Below are positions 8,401 to 17,135 of a stretch of 64,000 bases of DNA, one piece after another. Within the stretch, counting starts at the first letter, position 1; each line of letters starts with the position of its first letter. The notes below the pieces were generated by a model, which searched no databases, was not told where the DNA came from, and saw only the letters and a list, made by a program, of their open reading frames with translations. Origin of the DNA: Henricia sp. BOLD:AAB3569 (taxonomy: Eukaryota; Echinodermata; Asteroidea; Spinulosida; Echinasteridae). The stretch covers positions 124,001 to 188,000 of the forward strand of contig JBBELK010001007.1 of the NCBI GenBank assembly GCA_037783545.1, given 5' to 3'. The translations under genes were made by a program, and so were the position numbers.

Positions 8401-10312
8401 ATATTTCTACGGAGGAAACTCTATTAGTGTTGAGAGTATTCCCCACGAAACGAGCAGTGCTCCAGATATTATGCAAACCCAGAGTTCCAAACAAGTGCGT
8501 GATAACACCCAGATGCACTTCAATCAACCGGCATTGTATGGTAAAGGCGACTTGAAGCCATGTGACATTTTAAGTAACACATCAGCTAAGATGAATAATG
8601 CTGTTGATGTGAAGACAAAGAACGCTGAAAGTCCCACTACCAAAATTCGTGCTGCAGGTTTGACTTGCCGCTCTCAATGGACCGTGGTCAATGGCCGCGA
8701 AATCTACAAACTTTATGCTGAAAAGTTAAACAGCAAACAGTTTACCAAATCTACATTTGACACCAAGCCTGATGCGTCTCTATCCCCCGACGTAACAATC
8801 AACCCTACTCGTGACAATACCAACAATTCCAAGAATGACATCAAGCTTGCTGTTAGTTCCAATTGCAACGTAGTTAGCTCCGGGAACAGCTCTCAGACAA
8901 GCGACGTAACCTGGATTCCTTGCTCGTCTACATCAATTGACTTCAAGAGCAGTTCCTTCATAACTGACACGGTAACATCTTATCAACCAAGGTCAACTTC
9001 AAGTGCTTCTGCTGCCAGGAGCAGTTCATCACTCTTTTCCAATGAGTCGATTGAGAAAGGAAGACCCGATGACGACCATGATGACAAGACCTTTCCGGCA
9101 ATTGAGGACTGTTTAACCCAATCTGACACCAAGCAGACGTCTCTAATCAAGACAATTTTCCATGAGCCATTACAGAGCCGACCCGAATCCACCTCTTGCA
9201 CTGCGCCTGCAACCATTCAGCCCTACTACAACAAACAAAAGATCACTATTCAGAAGCAGGCAGCAGGTGATAGCCACTGTACTGCACACAGTGAGCAGTA
9301 CAAGTTCCAAAACCGTGACCCTTCAGAAGAATTCGTATCCTACTTTGCTGTTCTCACAGAGGAGAATATCAAGACAGCTAAAGTGAAACGCACCAAGAAT
9401 TACATCAACAAGTTTTCCGACATGGGAAAGGCTATAATTGTCATCTTGCCTTACGATGATTCCAAAGCACCCCAGGATGTGTCTGACATTAACGAGATGA
9501 ATATAATATCATTTCTCGATGATATTCCACCAGTTAAGACAAATCCCGATGAAAAATCCCCGGCCGCCTGTGCTGCAGTGGAAACACGCGCTGACTACAT
9601 CATCAATATTCCCATGGATTTTGAACTGCCGAGTGTGACCATACAGACAAGCACTAGCCTCAGATCGGTCTTCTTCGGGATTAGAAATTGGTTTGCGGGA
9701 TTGCTGTCCAAACCCAGACTTGATATTGGCGATGACTACAAGTTGGAAGTGACTGAAAATGATTCTTTCATGAAAACCCCGGATGAAAACACCAGTGTGC
9801 TGTCTGTTCCACAGGAAGCTGTTGCTAACCATCACATTCAACCAGGACCAAGTGGAGCCAAAACCAAGCACACCGCCTCAAGCTGGCTTCCTAGTAATGG
9901 AAATAACAACTGCGATACTGAAGAAAAGTCCGTTCACAATCTCCAAGGCGCCGTCTTCCAAAGATCGAGCGACAGGTTCGAGTACAATTCTGTCTCTTCA
10001 TCCACCAGTTGGAGCAGCATCCAGTCAGTTCAGAATGCCTCGAAGAAACAACTTCCTCCAGTCGCAATGTTCATTCTTTTAATCTGCAACGTCCTTCTGA
10101 TTGCGTCCTGCGTGCTTGCGGTGTGGTGGTCCATATACTCCCTCCATGGCTTCTGTTGGAGCGCCTTCTGGGAGTGGGCCGCCACTGCTGTCACTGCTGT
10201 TCTCATCCAGGCTATCATCTATGATACCATCAAGGCTGCCATCATAACGTTTCTCAAGCGGTTGTCCTTCAAGGAAGAGACAAAACCAAAGCCCTACTCC
10301 ATCATTCTCTAA
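2353..10312 (+). CDS. Gene 1: five-TM polycystin-1-like protein with PLAT-like region, 5 exons, 1029 aa
   Basis: Spliced gene with exons 2353-2411, 2775-2964, 5716-5909, 6951-7139 and 7855-10312. Every junction has GT-AG borders and matching phase (2, 0, 2, 2), giving 3090 nt. Predicted order is signal peptide (about 1-18), short extracellular segment, TM1 (about 53-75), cytosolic PLAT-like region (about 100-245), TM2 (about 291-311), TM3 (329-355), a ~590-residue Ser/Thr/Asn-rich cytosolic loop, TM4 (948-971), TM5 (983-1004) and a short tail. This is the TM1-PLAT-TM2-TM3-loop-TM4-TM5 layout of polycystin-1 family proteins, without the GAIN/GPS ectodomain or the channel-like TM6-TM11. Known polycystin-1 proteins act in ciliary or sperm membrane signalling; the role of this short form is unknown. 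Family assignment rests on topology and motif resemblance, not a database search. It is the first copy of a tandem array. Confidence 0.68.
2775..2964 (+). CDS. Gene 1 exon 2: extracellular stub and TM1
   Basis: 190 nt, entered in phase 2 after CTAG and left in phase 0 at TGCAAG before GTAGGC. It encodes about 35 extracellular residues with one Cys, then a 22-residue hydrophobic segment (IILITAVPIAGGFGLLLLAA) followed by basic residues (KDFRQACK). This puts the next exons in the cytosol, as for TM1 of polycystin-1. No GPS cleavage motif is present upstream of TM1. Confidence 0.7.
3100..3655. mobile_element. Foldback element in intron 2 of gene 1
   Basis: The left half (TTTAAGGATATTG..., CACCAAATTGGAGATTGCAAA, TTACCAATGGCTAGTA) recurs in the right half as an imperfect reverse complement, e.g. 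TTTGCAATCTCCAATTTGG and ACGATATCCTTAAAA. The arms are roughly 200 bp or more around a short centre. All four genes carry it at the same place (about 17875-18430, 38020-38585, 57735-58300), so it predates the array. Confidence 0.75.
3918..5070. mobile_element. DNA-transposon relic in intron 2 of gene 1
   Basis: Gene 2 reads straight from CTACGCGG to TCAACTGAGAA at about 18680, whereas gene 1 has ~1.15 kb between these words. The insert ends carry inverted copies of ATTAACAACAAGATAGGAAACG (about 4000-4025 and 4997-5018), with longer imperfect matches outward. A minisatellite of GTGCCCAAAAGTATGTAAAT-type units lies at about 4835-4945. Genes 3 and 4 keep only the first ~25 bp of the insert, because both have the same ~1.6-kb deletion. 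Confidence 0.65.
5071..5715. repeat. Dispersed intronic repeat (AAAGCCCCAATACATCATTTGCAG family)
   Basis: Phrases of the type TTTAAAGCCCCAATACATCATTTGCAGTT, followed by CCAAAAATT and TGTAAAATGGTACCTTTGTGGGAGAAATTGCC, recur many times in the window, for example at about 3690, 7198, 7440, 11740, 18865, 20520 and 40710. They form a short interspersed repeat of unknown class. Here it occupies the 3' part of intron 2. Confidence 0.6.
5716..5909 (+). CDS. Gene 1 exon 3: start of PLAT-like region
   Basis: 194 nt after TTCAAACAG, leaving in phase 2 at AACTG before GTAAGA. It encodes a Pro-rich linker (SNRSCPPAPQ) and then alternating hydrophobic residues (GRTYVIDVEYGG, RLVRLRGSTGFSNW) that suit the first strands of a PLAT beta-sandwich. 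In polycystin-1 a PLAT domain sits at this place directly after TM1. Gene 2 differs by two in-frame 3-nt deletions, as expected for a sequence under coding constraint. Confidence 0.65.
5994..6097. mobile_element. Deleted foldback element in intron 3
   Basis: AAAGCCCTGTTATTCTTCG opens the element and AACAGGGCTTT closes it. In gene 2 the full 348-bp version (19566-19913) is present. This copy has lost most of its right arm. Genes 3 and 4 carry the same short form (about 39280-39382 and 58975-59075). Confidence 0.65.
6162..6899. mobile_element. TTAA-flanked MITE, copy 2 (gene 1 intron 3)
   Basis: Same family as the element at 1374-2109: inverted ends AGGGGCTATGTCACGG and so on, with TTAA on both sides (6162-6165, 6896-6899). 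It ends only ~50 bp before exon 4. Gene 2 has the uninterrupted site (GAGTTTAATATAATG, about 19965-19980). Genes 3 and 4 share the insertion. Confidence 0.85.
6951..7139 (+). CDS. Gene 1 exon 4: second part of PLAT-like region
   Basis: 189 nt between TCCTCCAG and ATAT before GTAAGC, phase 2 on both sides, so it can be skipped in frame. The stretch VSFDLVLGKKSEQ followed by TTPRAIGKLVAVES resembles the PLAT pattern of a strand, then TPxPLGxLxxIRV. GGTAAGC at 7018-7024 inside the exon is a donor-like word; using it would shift exon 5 out of frame. The longer exon keeps the frame open in all intact copies and is preferred. Confidence 0.65.
7140..7854. repeat. Intron 4 of gene 1, made of dispersed repeats
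   Basis: Two copies of the AAAGCCCCAATACAT / TTGCAGTGACCC repeat family lie head to tail at about 7195-7440 and 7437-7700. The intron ends with a duplicated GAGATGGATA(A/T)AAACTAT word, then a TTTTTTCTTCTTCTATTTTCAG acceptor. No gene is seen. Confidence 0.6.
7855..10312 (+). CDS. Gene 1 exon 5: TM2-TM5 and the large cytosolic loop
   Basis: 2458 nt, 818 codons plus TAA. It opens with EIRRIHAKDTKTQNHYFTV, which would complete the PLAT fold. GNFTGVRHITLLFTCISYTM then leads into TM2, like the FTRVQRL-type lead into TM2 of polycystin-1. After TM3 and the FRATP exit, the loop (about residues 356-947) is rich in Ser, Thr, Asn and acidic patches, with no recognisable domain. TM4 and TM5 end in YDTIKAAIITFLKR, close to the QPLKV...KR ending of TM5 in polycystin-1. 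The tail KEETKPKPYSIIL then stops. The reading frame after the stop is closed by several stops, so no channel half follows in this exon. Confidence 0.75.
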
Positions 10313-13150
10313 TCTGTATCACACAGATTTCTAATACGCATACTGCCATATAAATCACAGTCATCAAGTTCAATTAGCCTTTTGCGTGTTTCACATCAAT
10401 AGCATATAACGTACGGAATCTCTTCATTTCACCTGTACCCAATAGATGACCATACTAGATATGTGTTGCTATGTAATGGGTGCACGTGACCGGTGTGAAT
10501 TAAAAAGTACACAAAATGACATAAAACAAACTGACTGTTGGTTGCTAGGCAAAGGCGTGCACCGTGTAGCAACCTAATATGCAAACTTCCTAAACTGCAC
10601 TATGAAAGTGAAGAATTCGGAGTGCCAGATATAGTGCAATGGTTACACGCAAAAGGCTAATGACATGTAGGTTCTGCCGTGAACCTACTGGATTAACTTC
10701 GGATCATGATATACACAAAATTGACCAAAGAAAACAATTTCAACTGCAAAGCATAAAAAGCAAACAAAATGTTAAAAACAAAAAAACAAAAAATGGAATG
10801 CTGCAAATCAAATATGGTGAATATTTCACCATACTCCATTCGTGCAGTTGTAAATATGTAAATATATGTTGTGTTTAAAAAAAAAAAACATTTAATAAAA
10901 AGAAAAACTATAAAAAGAAAAAAAGAAAACGAAAATATAAAATTAAAAAAGGGGAAATTAACTATACTGGCTATGGTCAAATTACAGAGACTAGGAAAAT
11001 TATCAACACTCATTCAAATTTCCGTCAGAAAAAAAAAACCTACTGCATGGTTTCCAAAACAAAACAACAAAACACTAAAAGCAAATATTTATACACCGAC
11101 TGGAGAGTTTGTGCTATACATGTACTTGCAGAGAGAATGTCTTGTACTTCCAGATTATTTTCAGGTGATTTTAAGCTTCCTGGCGAAGTAGACAAAATAC
11201 TAATTCTTATCTACGAACCTCTCTCAAATTACGTCAGTGCATGAGGGTCTTGAGCGTAATGTTTTTGTGACGTGTATCGGCTGTGCCATATTTGGAACAA
11301 ATATTGAGCAACACACATTCTTGTTTGGAATATTTTCCGTGATGTGCGTACACGTATATACCCGATGGCGTTTATTAATATAGACTAATCCGACGAAGGA
11401 AAACTGCGGTGTATCTCCAAGGTATTTACATGACGTCACAGTGGAAATTCAGCTCATTAACATTGGAGTAATCACAATTAAGAGGGCGGGCTCACTAAAT
11501 GTTGCTCGGATTACACTATACGCAGTTGTATTTTTCCTACAAAGATGGCTGTCTGTGAGAGTGGTCTATATAGGTAAAAGAGAGTGTGCTCGGCAAATGC
11601 ATTTTACTTTTTCTTTTATCACCAGACAGGTGCCGGGGCACAAGTGCCATCAATTGAGTTTTTAGTCTCACAGAACTGTATTCAAACAAACATTGTTTTT
11701 CAAACATCCTGCAGGCTTTTGTTTTTATTTATCTTTTGTTTAAAGCCCCAATACATCATTTGAAGTTACCAAAAATGTTAGTTGACAAGAGAAAACCGAA
11801 TAAAGTGTTGGTTGCAAACACCACATGATTTGTTTCCATGTAAAATGGTACCAATTGCCAACTGAAGGTGGTTTTAGTTTTTAAATAAGTTATCTGCAGA
11901 CAACGTTTTTACCTGGATTTTTAGGTTTTCTGAAGTATTACTGCATCTCTGGGGCTAACATTTCTACAAGGCAATTTTCTCGACAAAGGCTTTTAATTAC
12001 GTGTGGAAATAACGCCGTTTTTAACAGTTTACCAATCATGTACTTTATCTTTAAAGCCCATTTGCAGATGAAAAATGTATTCCTGTGTCATGTAGGCTGC
12101 ACAAATTTCAGCTTCACTAAGTACAATTTTGGGTCTCTGGAAATGATAAAAATAGGTCTTTGAGGTCTATAATGGCAGGAAATATATATATTTGTTTGAT
12201 TAATTTTGATGACAAGTTTAAGTTTTCTTGGCAACCTACTGGCTAGTTATTGTTCTTTATAAAAATGACGCACCTGCAACAAGGTCTGTCGAGACTGTGT
12301 TTGTTTAACCCCTAGAGGTGATTTAGTAAAATTGGCTAGCAGATCACTGGTATTGAACAGTCATTAGGGCACACTAGCAAATATCATTGTACCTTACACT
12401 AACTCTTCTACAATTCGGATGATCAAAGTCTGGTTAAAGAAAGAAAACTTTGTAAATTCATAAGATGTTTAACAATGTTTTAAAAACTGTGTTGATACTA
12501 GAATAATCATTGAAAATGAAAGAATATTATCCTTTATTCATTTGATAAGATATTTGCATCAACGGTGCTTTATCGATCATGAAACTCCTAATTGAAATTT
12601 GTAACTTTCAGCAATCAAGTATATCTGAATTCTGTAAAAAAATCTGTAAAAAGCCAGTTTTATAGTTTAATAGAAAGCGAAGAAATGTATTTTGAATTAT
12701 GTACACAATTACACACTGGAATGATTCATTCAGAACCCAAATTCATTGCTTATAATGCAATTATCTCATTTTTAATAGTTCTTGTTCATATTTTTTTGTA
12801 TCAATGTATCGGTAGTACAACATCATGGTGATTAATTAAAATTCTGCGATGAGGGGGGAGAAAATCTGGTGTGTTGAACTCAGTTATTCTGTGTGCTTGC
12901 CTTAATAGAATGCGGATTGAAAACCTGGAGAACAAAAGACAAGGTGAAAGTATTTGTGAGTTCGTACAAAGCAAGATGTACATGAAGTTCGAAGGGGGAG
13001 GGGGAGTTGGGAAAGACATTTCTGAGTAACAGGAAAAACAGACTGCAAACATGTTTTAGACAGGGTCACACTAGTCTACTACAACTAAGGGGCCACCTAT
13101 AAAGTACGTAGGCATGGGGGAGGTGGGGTGGCGGGGGGAGGGGGGATATA
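10313..13150. repeat. 3' UTR and unit flank of gene 1
   Basis: It is homologous to 23403-26240, 43580-46430 and 62204-63190. It starts as the 3' UTR. An A-rich stretch with AATAAA at about 10894 could serve polyadenylation, but is too A-rich to be sure. Further on, the repeat family with CCAATACATCATTTG recurs (11740 on). TCTATATAGG with GTAAA after it is conserved in all copies, but no gene could be built there. Confidence 0.6.
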
Positions 13151-13175
13151 TTGTGTACGGGGGCGGTGGTCTAAA

Positions 13176-16160
13176 ATGTAAAGATTCAAGGCAAAATCTA
13201 GCACTCAATAGGCACTCTCTTTTCACAGCAGGGTGAAGGGAGAACATTTGCTCAAATCTACATCCACGTTGGAAATTACCACGAGGAAGGTCAACGGAGA
13301 ATTTACCTACAACAAGAACATGGTCATAACTTCTCAGAACACACCATGTGTATTTACATGTATTAAAATGACGTCACAATGGAAATACACCTCAGTAACT
13401 ATGGAATAATCACAAGAGGGCGGGCTCACTAAATGTTGCTCGGATGACACTATACGCAGTTGTATTTTTCATACAAAGATGGCTGTCTGTGAGAGTGGTC
13501 TATATAGGTAAAGAGAGTGTGCTCGGCAAATGCATTTTACTTTTTCTTTTATCACCAGACAGGTGCCGGGGCACAATTGCCATCAATTGAGTTTTTAGTC
13601 TCACAGAACTGTATTCAAACAAACATTTGTTTACAAACATCCTGCAGGCTTTTGTTTTGATTTATCTTTTGTTTAAAGCCCCAATACATCATTTGAAGTT
13701 ACCAAAAATGTTAGTTGACAAGAGAAAACCGAATAAAGTGTTGGTTGCAAACACCACATGATTTGTTTCCATGTAAAATGGTACCAATTGCCAACTGAAG
13801 TTTGTTTTATTTTTTAAATAGGCTATCTGCAGACAACGTTTTTACCTGGATTTTTTAGGTTTTCTGAAGTATTACTGCATCTCTGGGGCTAACATTTCTA
13901 CAAGGAAATTTTTCTCGACAAAGGCTTTTAATTACGTGTGGAAATAACGCCGTTTTTAACAGTTTACCAATCATGTACTCTATCTTTAAAGCCCATTTGC
14001 AGATGAAAAATGTATTCCTGTGTCATGTAGGCTGCAAAAATTTCAGCTTCACTAAGTACGATTTTGGGTCTCTGGAAATGATAAAAATAGGTCTTTGAGG
14101 TCTATAATGGCAGGAAATATATATTTTTTTGGATTAATTTTGATGACAAGTTTAAGTTTTCTTGGCAACCTACTGGCTAGTTATTGTTCTTTATAAAGAT
14201 GACGCACCTGCAACAAGGTCTGTCAAGACTGTGTTTTTTTTAAACCCCTTTTTTAACTGGCTATAGCAGATCACTGGTATTGAACAGTCATCAGGGCACA
14301 CTAGCAAATATCATTGTACCTTACACTAACTCTACTACAATTCGGATGATCGAAGTCTGGTTAAAGAAAGAAAACTTTGTAAATTCACAAGATGTTTAAC
14401 AATGTTTTAAAAACTGTGTTGATACTAGAATAATCATGGAAAATGAAAGAATATTATCCTTTATTCATTTGATAAAATATCAAATTTACCTACAACAAGA
14501 ACATGGTCATAACTTCTCAGAACACACCATGTATGCCCTACAGATGATGTTACATGACATCAATCCATATGTTCAATCCTTCAGAGCTGTATCACATCTG
14601 CCACAAGAAGTTGTTTGCTTAAGAAAGGACAACAGACCAACTGCTGACCACAACAGAAGATACAACTTACCTGAGGTGAACAAAGTTTTTTCTACTAGCA
14701 TTGAACGATTCCAGTAAACCTGCCGACGTTGTCATACACTTGAAGGATGGTGGTGTAGACTACGTCGAATCAATGACCTCAACAGAACATTTGATCCACT
14801 TCATTTTATCCTTTTTTTTTCATACGGTCAGGATGGCTGACATGTAGACCTACATCGGTCAATGCAGGATGGAAGTGAATGTGCCAAAATCTCGCCAACT
14901 ATGTTGTTTAGTTACAGAGTCCAAGTCAGATAAGGACGATCTGGCAGACTTTTTCAGGAATATCTCTGTTCGATGTGGTACAAAGCCGAAAGAATGAAAC
15001 TTAGCTGGTACAAACTCAATAAAAACAAGATCCGGGCAGAAAAATACAACGGCCTCATGGATGCCATCCACTTGAATGACGACAGTAACTTACAAATCTT
15101 GGCCAAAGACTGATCTTGCCAGCCACGCATTATGGCAGTCCAAGATGGTACCAAGAAAGCTTCCAAGATGCTATGGCCATTGTTATACATTATGGTCGAC
15201 CTCATTTTGTTTGTGACCTTCACTGCACACTCCAAGTGGCCAGAAATAACAGTCTGTATATCCTGGAGAAGAAACAACAGATAGGCCTGACATAGTCAAC
15301 AGAGTTTTCAACATGAAAGTCAAAGAACTCGTTCACGATATCACCAAAAAATATATCTTAGGCAAGGTTAAAGCTATGGTTGGTTTGGTTGATATCCAGA
15401 AACGGGGTCTTCCTCACATCCACCCGATGTTTACTCTTCAGGAACAAGATGTCCCCAAAAACCCAGGCGACTACGACAATCCCATGTTGTATGACCTCTT
15501 CACAAAGTTCATGATGGACCCTGTGCAGGCGTCAACCAACGCAGTCCATGTGTTACAAATAACGTCTGCGACAAAGGCTTTCTAAAGAAGCTACACCAAC
15601 ATACCATATTCATTCCGACCATACTTACCCAATCTACAGAAGGAGATCTACACTTTAAGGTGGACACACTGCAGACATTTGGGTCAACAGCATCCAAGAG
15701 AATATCTCCATCGACAACAGATGGGTTGTTACTTACAACCCAGTAGTACATGTACTTCTGACGTACAAAGCACACATCTGTCGGTGGAGTCAAATACTTG
15801 TACAAGTACATAAATAAGGGCGCTGGCCGTGTAATGGTTGAAACAATCACCAAAGACCAAATAACACCAGATGAAATACAGAAGTTTTTTGACGCTCGGT
15901 ACATTTCAGCATCAGAGGCTGCTTGGAGACTCAATGGTTTTCATCTAAGCCACAAGTACCCTGCTGTACAAAAAATACCAATTCATCTTCCAAATGAACA
16001 GACGGTCTTAATTCAGGAAAACATACACCCTGCGGAGGCAGCAGCTACCTTTAAGAAGACGCAGCTAACATAATATTTCACCCTCAACACAATTGACCCA
16101 AATGCACTGCAGCACCTGCACATTGACATCCTGAGGCATTACACACACGGTACAGTAAAA
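13176..16160 (+). mobile_element. Helitron remnant with Rep/HUH domain, split by a duplicated segment
   Basis: Broken frames encode a Helitron_like_N region in order: GEGR(K/T)FAQIYIHVGNYHEEG, then MYALQMMLHDINPYVQSF, NGLMDAIHLND, SPRWYQESFQDAMAIV, and QKRGLPHIHPMFTL with the H-x-H of the HUH nuclease, followed by KYINKGAGRVMVE around the catalytic Tyr region. Several frameshifts and stops make it inactive. No helicase domain is seen. A 1133-bp copy of the unit flank (13350-14482) splits it. A longer frame (15313-15585) keeps the HUH motif intact. Confidence 0.8.
13350..14482. repeat. 1.13-kb duplicated unit-flank segment inside the Helitron
   Basis: This segment is a second copy of about 11418-12557 (same GAGGGCGGGCTCACT, GTCTATATAGG and CAAGGTCTGTC words). 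On both sides lie the same ~49 bp of Helitron sequence (13301-13349 and 14484-14532). The right boundary lies inside TTTGATAAAATAT, where the flank sequence stops abruptly. Confidence 0.8.
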
Positions 16161-16924
16161 CCAAGCAATTCACCATGTTGGGCACGATGTACTCCTTGCG
16201 TTTTCCTCGATACCTTCTACACAACTTCACCAGGGTCCATCGCCGGCACAGCAGGACAAAATCAACCTTGGACAAAACCAACATTTTTAGTCATAGGTCC
16301 TATAGGTTTTTCTTGTAAATTCGTGAACTAAAATGTTGGTTAAAGTTATACATTGTCTGTACGTGGTTCTCAGCAAATTCGATTTGTTTTTTTCTCCGAA
16401 CGAATTTTTAAAGCATTTACTTTACTTTTACAAAATAAAAACATAATATGTTTGTATTGTAAACATCAGCAAGTCTTTGAAAAACGCCGTTTTTTACGGT
16501 CGTTTTTGCGGCTTTGAGGATTAGGCCTATGCCTACTGTAAAATACCGCTTGCTTGAACGAATTTGCAGCCCAAATGGAATTTTAAGAAACGGCGCAAAC
16601 CTCGAAAAAGGTGTTATTTGGGCCCAGTTTATTTATTTATTTATTCATTTCTGTGGCAAAGGTTTCATCTTCGTCCATTTTTATTTCCAGAACAATAAAC
16701 GTTATGTTTTGTTGCTGCATGCACGACGCGTGAGTTCAGGCGATGGCGTCATCACAAAAGTACTCGGACGGATCCAATATTTTGTTTTGGGGGGAATGGC
16801 CCCACGCTCTATGTACGTTGATCAGCATTCTCATTTCCCTACAGTGCTACCGCTGATAATTTGACAGCATTTGTTTTCACACATACATGTATGATAACTG
16901 ATCACTTTATTTCTCTAGCGTTTA
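16161..16924. other. Intergenic AT-rich stretch upstream of gene 2
   Basis: It contains TTTATTTATTTATTTATTC and a TTTTTTACGGTCGTTTTTGCGG word that recur before genes 3 and 4 (31840-32000, 56100-56240). I see no coding region. It may be part of a Helitron 3' portion or of the distal promoter. Confidence 0.4.
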
Positions 16925-17135
16925 ACGTAGGCCAAATCCTCGCTGGTTTTGGGTTGGATATGTCATTTAAGAAAGTGATTGTCACGTCACAGTTGTTAAC
17001 TCAAACTCGCGCCGCGCGCTACGCCCAGGCAGCCAAGGTACAAAAACCCAGTGTTGTCCTTAGAAACGGCACACTGCGTGTATGCTGTAAACAGTGTGGA
17101 CGCCCTTTTTTTCAGGAGAAATTTCATCGATTCGA
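16925..17135 (+). promoter_or_regulatory. Conserved upstream/promoter region of gene 2
   Basis: Same order as before gene 1: GTCACGTCACAG, GCGCCGCGCGCTACGC, GGTACAAAAACCC, then the ATG of the signal-peptide exon. The GC-rich part is shorter by a few bases than before gene 1. Function is inferred from conservation. Confidence 0.45.

Noticed and set aside
7854-10224. Short frames overlapping exon 5 of gene 1 on both strands (and the same in genes 2-4)
   Set aside because: They recur only because the exon is duplicated. They show no domains and are in other phases of a strongly conserved coding exon.
10693-11191. Lysine/phenylalanine-rich frames in the A-rich 3' flank
   Set aside because: They are translations of A- and T-rich low-complexity sequence whose length changes among units with frame-breaking indels.
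11545-11573. ATG GCT GTC TGT ... AG followed by GTAAAAG, a possible short first exon conserved in each unit flank
   Set aside because: It is present in all copies, but so is the whole flank. No next exon with matching phase could be found, and TATATAG may simply be a chance TATA-like word.
10313-13150. Missing TM6-TM11 exons of a full polycystin-1-like gene in the 3' flank
   Set aside because: I looked for hydrophobic frames with splice sites after each terminal exon and found none before the next unit begins. The flank is made of dispersed repeats.
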